Positions 57,082-64,000 of a stretch of DNA of 64,000 bases are shown here, one piece after another (positions within the stretch are counted from its first letter, which is position 1; each line of letters starts with the position of its first letter). The translations under genes and the position numbers were made by a program. The notes beneath the pieces were generated by a model that did not search any database, was not told where the DNA came from, and saw only the letters and a list, made by a program, of their open reading frames with translations. This stretch comes from Roseburia sp. (GTDB lineage: Bacteria > Bacillota > Clostridia > Lachnospirales > Lachnospiraceae). The stretch covers positions 76,887-140,886 of the forward strand of contig JAPFDX010000034.1 of the NCBI GenBank assembly GCA_026168605.1, written 5' to 3'.

Positions 57082-57393
57082 GGATTCGGGTGTCAAAAGA
57101 GGACTTCAAAAATGGGATTGGCAAAATACACAAATGGTATTCTGATTTGTGAATATGGAGAAGCTTAGAACTTCTTAATGTTCTTCCAGTTTCCAGCAAT
57201 TCGACGGCAAGGATGCCGGCGAAAGCCCGACTTGCGCTATGGATGGCGCATGGAGGGCGGTTGCGTTCCTGCACGTTACCGATATGTAAGAACATTTTAG
57301 AAGTTCTTAGCTTCGGAATCCTGAACAAAAAAGAATACCATTTGTGTATTTTGCCAACCGCAATCTGTAAAATCCCCTTTTGACGCCAAATCT
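57082..57393. repeat. Palindromic interspersed repeat, copy 3 (about 312 nt, full length)
   Basis: Left arm GGATTCGGGTGTCAAAAG pairs with CTTTTGACGCCAAATCT; ACACAAATGGTATTCT pairs perfectly with AGAATACCATTTGTGT; GAAGCTTAGAACTTCT pairs with AGAAGTTCTTAGCTTC. Inner part contains GGCGAAAGCC (GAAA tetraloop) and a second imperfect hairpin. Where copy 2 has C or G changes, both arms change together. Lies between the exporter operon terminator and the M18 promoter, same orientation as copies 1 and 2. A 130-codon open frame runs through it and I take it to be non-coding. Confidence 0.92.
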
Positions 57394-57402
57394 TGATAAA
57401 GT

Positions 57403-57451
57403 AAAAAAGGAACGGGAATGCAGTGTGCCTGCTATTTCCCATTCCTTTTTT
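57403..57451 (-). terminator. Terminator of the tripartite exporter operon
   Basis: AAAAAAGGAA-c-GGGAA pairs with TTCCC-a-TTCCTTTTTT around a 17-nt loop that can itself fold (GCAG/CTGC); both directions end in a T run. Lies 37 nt after the permease stop. Confidence 0.88.
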
Positions 57452-57487
57452 GACATAAGGACATCTCACAAAGCGTGATGACCGTTG

Positions 57488-58816
57488 TTATTCATATCTG
57501 AGTGCGTCGATAACCTCCATCTTCGCAGCCTTATTCGCCGGATAGTATCCGAAGAACACGCCCGTGAGCATGGAGAAGAACAGTGACAACGTGATCGCCA
57601 TTCCGGACGGATGCACTTCCATAATAATGTAGTTCGCATATTCGGAATACATATTCTGGATGACGAAGCCCGCCACCTGTCCGAGCAGAGCTCCAATGCC
57701 AATGCCAAGCAAAATACCGATCGTACCGCCGATCAGACAGAGCATGATCGCCTCGATGACAAACTGCTGCCGGATCGTTTTACGCTTCGCTCCAAGCGCC
57801 ATGCGCACACCGATCTCCCTCGTACGCTCCGTGATCGACACCAGCATGATGTTCATAACGCCGACGCCGCCGACGATCAGCGAGATTGCCGCAATACCGG
57901 ACACGGCAAGCGTGATGACATTGATCACAGTGTTGATCATCCCCATATCCGACTGCATATTGTACGCATAGATATGGAAATCCTCATTGTCCGCATAGAC
58001 CTCCTCAAAATATGCTGTGATATCCAGGGTCGCCTGCTCGACATCCGCAAGCGGCGTGAGAAGGATATTGAAATACTCATATCCTGTCTGCTCCGTACCC
58101 TGGAGCTTAAAAGAAGTCTGGATCGGAATCATCATCTCCGTGACACGGTCCTTTTCCGGGATCGAGGTATCCACCTTTCCAAACAGCGCCTGATTGTACT
58201 CGTACACACCGACAACCACAAGATCAAAAATGTTGCCATCCGAGGTTGTCACGGAAAGCTTTTCCCCGATCGGGTTCTCCCCGTTAAAATACCGCTCCGC
58301 CATCGTGTCCGCGATCAGGCAGACCTTCTTCTGACCTACGTTGTCCGCATCCGTCAGATTTCGTCCGGCATAGAGCTCCAGCTTCATATATTCAAGCATC
58401 TCCGGTGTGACACCGTTGAGATTGACATTCGCATAATTGTCGGAATCCGCCACATCCTTGACCTGACCGCTCCCCAGATAGGATGACGCAGCCACGCCCT
58501 TCACCTCGTCCGGGTATGCCTCGATCAGACCGTCGATCATCTCCTGGGTGACGTAATCATCCGCCTCCAGCGTCGGATAGACCCAGGTTTCCCAGTCCTC
58601 TTCATTCTCCGGATAGCGCGCCTCCACATAGGTCGATACGGTATTGCCTCCCATAGAGTTTAAAGTCGCTGTCAGCGTGCTCTGGATCGAGCCGCCGATG
58701 GTCGTGATGATGATCACCGAGCTGATACCGATGATAATTCCGAGCATCGTTAAGAGCGAGCGCATCTTATTGGAAAAAATGCTGGTAATTGCCTCTTTGA
58801 TATTTTCAAAAAACAT
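57488..58816 (-). CDS. MacB-type ABC transporter permease
   Basis: 442 residues. N-terminal TM helix (about 18-40), exported MacB periplasmic-core domain (about 41-290) and three C-terminal helices with the FtsX motif RTREIGVRMALGAKRKTIRQQ. In Gram-positive bacteria such permeases act with an adaptor and ATPase (YknXYZ type) to expel peptides or toxins. Start overlaps the ATPase stop (TGATG), GGAGGTGA upstream. Confidence 0.92.
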   Translation of the reverse strand: MFFENIKEAITSIFSNKMRSLLTMLGIIIGISSVIIITTIGGSIQSTLTATLNSMGGNTVSTYVEARYPENEEDWETWVYPTLEADDYVTQEMIDGLIEAYPDEVKGVAASSYLGSGQVKDVADSDNYANVNLNGVTPEMLEYMKLELYAGRNLTDADNVGQKKVCLIADTMAERYFNGENPIGEKLSVTTSDGNIFDLVVVGVYEYNQALFGKVDTSIPEKDRVTEMMIPIQTSFKLQGTEQTGYEYFNILLTPLADVEQATLDITAYFEEVYADNEDFHIYAYNMQSDMGMINTVINVITLAVSGIAAISLIVGGVGVMNIMLVSITERTREIGVRMALGAKRKTIRQQFVIEAIMLCLIGGTIGILLGIGIGALLGQVAGFVIQNMYSEYANYIIMEVHPSGMAITLSLFFSMLTGVFFGYYPANKAAKMEVIDALRYE

Positions 58817-59514
58817 CAGTGCTCACCTCCCCGTTCTGCCACGATCTCTCCGTCTAGGATGGTTACGATCCTCTGCGTCTCCGCCGCAAGCTCCTGGGAA
58901 TGTGTGATCAGCACGATCGTCTTGCCCTGCTCCTCGTGGAGTTTGTGGAAGAGATCCATCACCATATGTCCCGTTTTGGAGTCAAGCGCTCCGGTCGGCT
59001 CGTCGGCAAGAATGATCGCCGGATCATTGATCATGGCTCTCGCGATCGCCACACGCTGCTTCTGACCACCGGAGAGTTCATTCGGGCGGTGCATTGCACG
59101 CTCCTCCATGCCAACCATCGCCAGCATCTCCATCGCGCGCTCCTTTTGCGTTTTTACGCGCGTCTGCCCGTACATCAGCGGAACCATCACATTTTTCAGC
59201 GCATTCGCACGCGGAAGCAGGTTAAAGTTCTGAAACACAAAACCAATCCTCTGGTTGCGGACAGCGCTGCGCACCTCATCCGTCATACTGTTGACATCCT
59301 GCCCCTCCAAGTAGTAATTTCCTGACGTCTGTCTGTCCAGCACCCCGATGATATTCATCAATGTACTTTTTCCGGAACCGGACTCACCGACGATGGAAAC
59401 AAATTCACCCTGATTCACCACAAGGTCAATGCCGTGCAAAATCTCTAATTCATTCGGCTTACCCTGATAATATGTCTTAACTATTTTTTCCATTCGGATT
59501 ACTGGTTCACTCAC
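58816..59514 (-). CDS. MacB-type ABC transporter ATP-binding protein
   Basis: 232 residues starting with GTG that overlaps the adaptor stop, with GGAGGT about 9 nt upstream. Walker A GESGSGKST, signature LSGGQKQRVAIARAM, Walker B IILADEPTGALD. Energises the permease encoded next. Translation of the three genes is coupled. Confidence 0.94.
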   Translation of the reverse strand: MSEPVIRMEKIVKTYYQGKPNELEILHGIDLVVNQGEFVSIVGESGSGKSTLMNIIGVLDRQTSGNYYLEGQDVNSMTDEVRSAVRNQRIGFVFQNFNLLPRANALKNVMVPLMYGQTRVKTQKERAMEMLAMVGMEERAMHRPNELSGGQKQRVAIARAMINDPAIILADEPTGALDSKTGHMVMDLFHKLHEEQGKTIVLITHSQELAAETQRIVTILDGEIVAERGGEH

Positions 59515-60959
59515 TATTCTGCAACCTCCATGCCTGTCGCTGCGGGAGCTGCCGATGCTCCTGCTTCCGCTCCGTCACCTGTTCCCATCATCTGATTGGA
59601 ATACATCTGCTCCGGTGCAAAGCTCTGTCCTTCTGTTACTGAGAATGTATAGTCGTAGATCAGCATATCGCCTTCTTTTAAATCGCCGCCTGTGATCTCC
59701 GTATAGTAGTCGACTTCCTCACCCACTTCGATATTCTTTCTGACTGCCACTGCAGAACCGTCATCGTTTGGCTCCGCCACAAGCACAAATGCGCCGCCGT
59801 TTTCATCATACTGGATCAGGTCGTAAGGCACTGCGAGCACCTCTCCCTTCTCCTTAAGCATCACCTTTGCCTTGGCAGCCATACCAACCAGAAGTTCATT
59901 GCTGTCAATGCTGATCTCCACGGAATAGCCGCCTGCTGCCGCCGGTGCCCCTTCCGCACCGCCGCCGGACTGGCTCTTCACACGAACCACACGCGTCACG
60001 GTTCCCGACAGTTCCTCCTCGCCGGTCGCATCCGCTGTCACAGACGCCTTCATGCCTTCCTGGATCTTTAAGATATCAGCCTCCGCAACCGTTGCGACAA
60101 GCTTTAAGCTGTTGGTATCCTCGATCGTTAAGATCGTCGTCTTCTCCCCGTTGATGTCTCCGACGCGTACATTGACAGATGTCACGACACCGTCGCACGG
60201 AGCTTTGATCTCACAGTCCGCAAGCTGCTCTCTCAAACTTTTGAGCGTATCCTGCGCATCGGAACCGGAATCTTTGTATTTCTCAAGCTCCGCCGTGATC
60301 TTTGCATTCTCCACCGCACGGTTTGTCGTCTCCAGCGTCGTCTCGTATGCCGTCTCCGCCGTCTCTAACGCGCTCTTTGCCGCATGGTATTCCTGAAACG
60401 GTATCTGTCCGCCTTCATACTGCATCTCCGCCCAGTCAAAAGCGCCCTGCGCATCGTCCACCGCCTTCTGCGCCGCCTCAAGCTGCGTCTGCTGGTCCTC
60501 CAGCGCCTGCTCGATCGCAGTCTGCGTCTGCTGGCTGTTGATATCGCTGACCGCCTGGGCATTGGAAACGTTCTTCTCAAGGTCTGCCAGCTTCTCCTCG
60601 ATGGATGCGGAATCCAGTGTGCAGAGCAGATCGCCCTCCTTCACCATATCGCCGGCCTGCACGTTCATCGTCGTGATCTCGGCGATCGCCTTGGAGGTGA
60701 CGTTCGTGCTGCTCGCACCCGCGATCGTTCCCTTTAAGGAAATGGTATCCGAAAGATCGCGAAGCTGTACCGGCTCCACCTCCACGGTGTTCGCCACTGT
60801 CTCGATCGTCTTTGTCATATTATGTACCGCCGTACCGATCACCACCGCCAAAAGCGCCACGATCACCAGCACAATGATCAAAACCTTCTTTTTCTTCTTC
60901 CCGGACTGCACAACCACCACAGTCCCATTCTGTTCATTTTTTGCCTTTTTGTCCTTCAT
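59514..60959 (-). CDS. Exporter adaptor protein (HlyD/RND membrane-fusion type)
   Basis: 481 residues. Basic cytoplasmic start (KKKKK), one TM helix at about 27-48, then the membrane-fusion architecture: lipoyl/barrel halves (IAEITTMNVQAGDMVKEGDLL and IKAPCDGVVTSVNVRVGD, each in pieces under 20 residues in the family pattern) around a coiled-coil hairpin (about 120-225), beta-barrel, and an Ala/Gly-rich tail. First gene of the operon adaptor-ATPase-permease. GGGAGA 7 nt before the ATG. No adjacent outer-membrane component, as expected for a monoderm. Confidence 0.92.
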   Translation of the reverse strand: MKDKKAKNEQNGTVVVVQSGKKKKKVLIIVLVIVALLAVVIGTAVHNMTKTIETVANTVEVEPVQLRDLSDTISLKGTIAGASSTNVTSKAIAEITTMNVQAGDMVKEGDLLCTLDSASIEEKLADLEKNVSNAQAVSDINSQQTQTAIEQALEDQQTQLEAAQKAVDDAQGAFDWAEMQYEGGQIPFQEYHAAKSALETAETAYETTLETTNRAVENAKITAELEKYKDSGSDAQDTLKSLREQLADCEIKAPCDGVVTSVNVRVGDINGEKTTILTIEDTNSLKLVATVAEADILKIQEGMKASVTADATGEEELSGTVTRVVRVKSQSGGGAEGAPAAAGGYSVEISIDSNELLVGMAAKAKVMLKEKGEVLAVPYDLIQYDENGGAFVLVAEPNDDGSAVAVRKNIEVGEEVDYYTEITGGDLKEGDMLIYDYTFSVTEGQSFAPEQMYSNQMMGTGDGAEAGASAAPAATGMEVAE

Positions 60960-61137
60960 TCTCGTCTCTCCCTTATTTGTTTTTACAATTTATGGTGATT
61001 GTACCACACCTTTTTTGTGAAAAAAACGTACTTAAATGAATCTTAAGAAATCTTTAGAATTCCATCCGTTTTCCTTTCACTTTTCATTTGTGTTATTGTA
61101 ATAATACAAAAGTTTTTCATGAATGTCAATCACAAAA

Positions 61138-62688
61138 TCACGAAAGTTTTTTCAGTCCGGTTTCCGTCAGCTCATACACGGTACCGCACACCTCGTCTAT
61201 ATATTTTCTGTCATGGGAAATGCTGATGACCGCGCCTGCGTACTCCCGCAGCAGCCCACGGATCACCGGGTTTGACAGCGGGGAAAAATTCCGCGTCGGC
61301 TCATCTAAGATCAGGACGTTGCAGCCCGCCATGCTCATTTTCAAAAGCAGAAGCTTCGCCTTCTGTCCGCCGGAGAGCTCCGCCGCCGGATGCGCCATCT
61401 CCTCCACCGTGTACTTCATACTGCCAAGATAGGTGCGCACGCGGCTGATCTCGTCTTTACTCCCCTCCCCGCACAAAAACTCCACCGGGGTCTGTTCCAG
61501 ATCCAACAGCTCCTCATAATTCTGCGGCATATAGTATGCCTTCACATCCTCCCGCGCCAGAAGTTCTCCGGCAATCTCCCGAAGCAGCGTCGTCTTTCCC
61601 ACGCCGTTTTTCCCGATGATGCAGACGTGTTCCCGTCCTGTGACCGCGAGACGGACGTCCCGCGCCAAAAGTTTCCCCTCCACAGAGTTCTCCTGCGGCG
61701 CCCGAAGCTCACTCCTCGAAAAATCCAGCACACGCTTGGACTGCGGCAAGGAAACCTTCTCGCCAAACTTAATAAAAATCGCATCCTCCGTCTCCGGCAG
61801 CTCCGTCATCCGGCTGTGATCCTTTTCAAAACGCCGCTCCAGCGACTTGACCGCGTGCATTTTCTTTTTCAGCAGCCTGCCCCCGTGCGGATCCTGCCTG
61901 GAGATGGCGCTCTGCTGATGCTCGACCTTCTGCTGGATCTTTCGAAAACGCTCCTGCTGTTTCTCATACTCGCTGCGCTCCTTGCGCGTAACCTGCTCCT
62001 GATGCAAAAAAGCGCCCGCCCGTTCGCTGACATAGGTGCGGTAATCCACCGCCGCGACCGTCCAGCGGCTCGTTGTCCTTCGCCTTAACTGCTCCATGTG
62101 GATGATCTTGTTTGCCGTCCGCTCAAGAAGCGTCTCGTCGTGCGAGATAAAGAGCACCGGAACAGACACTCTGCTGATAAAACGCTCCAGCCACTCGAGC
62201 GTCTCAATGTCGATGTCGTTGGACGGCTCATCCAGAAACAGAGCGTCCGGCTGCTCCATCAGAAGCCTTGCAAGCTGCAGCTTGACCTTCTCCCCACCGG
62301 AAAGCTGTCCCATCCGCTGGTCCGCATAAAAAATGTCCGCGGCAAGCCCAAGCTGCCCCGCGATCGCCGCAAGCTCCCTCGGCGACTGCTCATAAAACAC
62401 ATCGCTCTGTGCACAAAATTCGTAGACACTTTCCGCCTTCTGCTCCTCTGTCAGTTCCTGCGCCAGATAGCCGATGCGCGCATGATTTTTGATGATCTCT
62501 CCGCTGTACTCCGCATAATCCTCCACCAGCCGCTCATCGTACAAAAGCTTTAACAGCGTAGACTTGCCGTTTCCCTCCTCGCCGATCAGCGCCGCCTTGT
62601 CGCCGTCGTTTAACACCATCGAAAAATTTTCCAGTATCACCCGCATATCCTTGCGGTGTGTGATCGTCAGATTTTTTACCTGTATCAT
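61138..62688 (-). CDS. ABC-F family protein of the ribosome-protection type
   Basis: 516 residues from the ATG with GGAGGAG upstream; longer frames run into the leader terminator. Two ABC cassettes without TM domains: first Walker A GEEGNGKSTLL and signature LSGGEKVKLQLARLL; second GKNGVGKTTLL, LSGGQKAKLLLLKMS and a Walker B variant LDEPTRNFSPLSNP. The basic helical linker (about 240-330) is the antibiotic-resistance domain. Such proteins displace drugs from the ribosome, but some are housekeeping. Preceded by a 330-nt leader with uORF and terminator and by an MFS_3 exporter gene. Confidence 0.9.
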   Translation of the reverse strand: MIQVKNLTITHRKDMRVILENFSMVLNDGDKAALIGEEGNGKSTLLKLLYDERLVEDYAEYSGEIIKNHARIGYLAQELTEEQKAESVYEFCAQSDVFYEQSPRELAAIAGQLGLAADIFYADQRMGQLSGGEKVKLQLARLLMEQPDALFLDEPSNDIDIETLEWLERFISRVSVPVLFISHDETLLERTANKIIHMEQLRRRTTSRWTVAAVDYRTYVSERAGAFLHQEQVTRKERSEYEKQQERFRKIQQKVEHQQSAISRQDPHGGRLLKKKMHAVKSLERRFEKDHSRMTELPETEDAIFIKFGEKVSLPQSKRVLDFSRSELRAPQENSVEGKLLARDVRLAVTGREHVCIIGKNGVGKTTLLREIAGELLAREDVKAYYMPQNYEELLDLEQTPVEFLCGEGSKDEISRVRTYLGSMKYTVEEMAHPAAELSGGQKAKLLLLKMSMAGCNVLILDEPTRNFSPLSNPVIRGLLREYAGAVISISHDRKYIDEVCGTVYELTETGLKKLS

Positions 62689-62764
62689 AAACTCCTCCGT
62701 TTCCGGCAGTGTATGTATTTTGCGGAGCGTTTTTCTTTCCGGGGAACGAAGTTTCCTGGAAAGC

Positions 62765-62795
62765 AAAAAAGGATGCAAGTCTCCTCACATCCTTT
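62765..62795 (-). terminator. Leader terminator (attenuator) of the ABC-F gene
   Basis: In transcription direction AAAGGATG, a 12-nt loop, then CATCCTTTTTT: an intrinsic terminator 76 nt before the ABC-F start codon. Its position inside the leader suggests that expression depends on read-through. Confidence 0.75.
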
Positions 62796-62945
62796 CGCCT
62801 CTTCCGGTGCAGTCCGAGCCTGCACATAAGTTTTCTATCAATGAAAAGATATTCGTTTCCTGCAAAACACATACCAAAAGAAACATCCCGAAGGACGCCG
62901 CTTTACTTCCTGCCTCTCTCTTTTGATATGACTATTTACTTCGTT

Positions 62946-62969
62946 TTATTTGCAGAAAAACCGATACAT
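62946..62969 (-). CDS. Leader peptide MYRFFCK upstream of the ABC-F gene
   Basis: Seven codons and TAA, with AAAGGAG 5 nt before the ATG, about 50 nt after the predicted transcription start. Drug-sensing leaders of erm and ABC-F genes carry similar short open frames whose stalled ribosome opens the downstream terminator. Too short for protein-family evidence; supported by ribosome site, position and context. Confidence 0.6.
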   Translation of the reverse strand: MYRFFCK

Positions 62970-63025
62970 CTTTTCTCCTTTCTCACCTATAATCCGACGC
63001 CTGCCACTAAGCCGCGTCTATCATT

Positions 63026-63054
63026 ATTCTACATGAGATCCCCTAAAAATACAA
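63026..63054 (-). promoter_or_regulatory. Promoter of the ABC-F leader transcript
   Basis: In transcription direction TTGTAT (63054-63049), exactly 17 nt, then TAGAAT (63031-63026). The -35 box begins 4 nt after the MFS stop, so the ABC-F gene can be transcribed independently. The leader is about 330 nt long and holds the uORF and attenuator. Confidence 0.65.
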
Positions 63055-63057
63055 GCC

Positions 63058-64000
63058 CTATTCTTCCACGGCGGCAGAATTTATTTCCTCCGGCTCCGCC
63101 TCCAGTCTGATCCGCAGGATTCCTGCCCCGGCAAATACCACCACACAGAGCACGCCACAGATAAGGAAGATCACAGACACCGACACCTTTAACAGCAGCG
63201 CGCTGATCAAAAAGGACATCACCGGCATCACCGCATAAGCCCCCGCGCTGAAAATGGACGCGGCACGCGCCAGATACTGCTCCTCCACGACCTTCATAAA
63301 CTGTACGTTTAGTGTTCCGATCACAAAGCTCACAGAAGCACCCATCCCAAAGACTGTCACCGCACACAGCATGGCGGACAGCAGGAGATCTCCGTAGGTA
63401 AATCTGCTGAGCAGGATCATGGAGACATAGACAATGCCAAGAAAAATGCCGGATACCGACACGAGGGGAAGCGGCTTAAACTTCTGTATCAGATATGGAA
63501 ATACCACCGTTCCGATTCCCAGTCCCACGGTTGACGCCACACCGAACACGCTGAGCAGCTCACTGCCCACGCCAAAGATCTCAACGGTCATTGCCGACTG
63601 TAAAGAATTTAACGGCACGAGCGTTGCATTCGCAAACGCGGCAAGAATACAGAAATTCATCACCGCCTGCTTGTTCTTCACATAGCGGAAACCGTCCTTT
63701 AACGTGCCGAAATATGCCTTCACGCCCGCATTGATGTCCTCTTTCTGGCGCTTTTCCTCCACCTTTACAAGCATCGTGATGATACCTGAAATAAAAAACG
63801 TCGCGCAGTCAATGAGGATCGCTGCACCAACACCAAGCGCCGCGATCAGCACTCCCGCCAGCCCCATGCCGATCAATTCTGTGATCCTGCTCGCCGTAGA
63901 ATTTAAGGAGGTGCCGAAGGCATAGTACTCTTTGTCAAGAATCTTGGGGACGAGCGCCGTGCTCGCCGGCATACAGAAAGCCTCCACCGAGGAGATCGTC
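63058..64000 (-). CDS. MFS transporter of the MFS_3 type (5' end outside the window)
   Basis: About 313 C-terminal codons are present. Visible blocks: FCMPASTALVPKILDKE, TASRITELIGMGLAGVLIAALGVG, and an ASIFSAGAYAVMPVMSFLISA segment, giving about eight TM helices. This is the H+ antiporter group that includes macrolide exporters of the Mef type. The frame is open to the edge; an internal GTG at 63987 is not taken as start. Its stop lies 4 nt before the -35 box of the ABC-F promoter. Confidence 0.88.
   Translation of the reverse strand, partial: TISSVEAFCMPASTALVPKILDKEYYAFGTSLNSTASRITELIGMGLAGVLIAALGVGAAILIDCATFFISGIITMLVKVEEKRQKEDINAGVKAYFGTLKDGFRYVKNKQAVMNFCILAAFANATLVPLNSLQSAMTVEIFGVGSELLSVFGVASTVGLGIGTVVFPYLIQKFKPLPLVSVSGIFLGIVYVSMILLSRFTYGDLLLSAMLCAVTVFGMGASVSFVIGTLNVQFMKVVEEQYLARAASIFSAGAYAVMPVMSFLISALLLKVSVSVIFLICGVLCVVVFAGAGILRIRLEAEPEEINSAAVEE

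Noticed and set aside
57077-57469. Open frame of 130 codons across repeat copy 3 and the exporter terminator
   Set aside because: It exists only because the palindromic repeat lacks stops in that frame; it has no ribosome site, begins inside a terminator, and the equivalent frame is not preserved in copies 1 and 2.

Overview
The window looks like a chromosomal segment of a spore-forming Clostridia bacterium, most likely Lachnospiraceae. The evidence is the gpr-spoIIP sporulation pair, the block prfA-prmC-DUF1385-rpmE-rho, a DUF4364 protein, a GyrA/ParC homologue without a recognisable GyrA box, lipoprotein-type sugar importers served by a stand-alone MsmX/UgpC-like ATPase, AGGAGG ribosome binding sites and several TTG starts. 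Almost all genes are on the minus strand. The plus-strand exceptions are rpsT, the malic enzyme block (18.6-21.9 kb) and the lacI-type regulator. No tRNA, rRNA, CRISPR array, prophage or transposase gene was seen.

Layout. 0-5.5 kb: an accessory patch of small unknown, mostly membrane or Cys-pair proteins plus a SAM methyltransferase; several are clearly A/T-rich. 5.6-8.5 kb: spoIIP, gpr and divergent rpsT. 8.5-13.5 kb: a four-gene ABC exporter/two-component operon with a tandem 11-bp-period direct repeat in its promoter. 13.6-18.4 kb: prfA, prmC, DUF1385, rpmE and rho. 18.5-21.9 kb: malic enzyme, radical SAM protein, DUF4364 and flavin reductase. 21.9-30.2 kb: a self-contained alpha-glucan/oligosaccharide island (binding lipoprotein, two permeases, GH13, GH31, divergent LacI regulator with repeated operator-like sites), bracketed by two bidirectional terminators. 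30.2-36 kb: small membrane protein, oligoendopeptidase F, C39-like peptidase, DUF4190 protein, CPBP protease and HAD phosphatase. 35.9-40.1 kb: type IIA topoisomerase subunits A and B. 40.3-43.3 kb: a sensory [FeFe]-hydrogenase fused to a chemoreceptor signalling domain, with a PucR/CdaR-type regulator. 43.4-50.3 kb: MsmX-like ATPase, PIN toxin-antitoxin pair, ssrA, smpB, rnr, secG and eno. 50.4-57 kb: an SGNH/MBOAT O-acylation pair, folC, degV and an M18 aminopeptidase. 57.4-61 kb: a MacB/YknXYZ-like tripartite exporter operon. 61.1-64 kb: an ABC-F ribosome-protection-type gene behind an attenuator-like leader, downstream of an MFS_3 exporter cut by the window edge.

The strongest unexplained signal is a roughly 311-nt palindromic interspersed repeat present three times (32269-32476, internally deleted; 55286-55596; 57082-57393). 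Its two arms pair over about 100 nt and differences between copies are compensatory. The centre carries a smaller hairpin with a GAAA tetraloop. All copies have the same orientation, opposite to the flanking genes. I could not assign it to a known family. Second-rank signals are the hydrogenase-chemoreceptor fusion next to a PucR-type regulator, and the ABC-F leader with a 7-codon uORF (MYRFFCK) and a terminator before the start codon.
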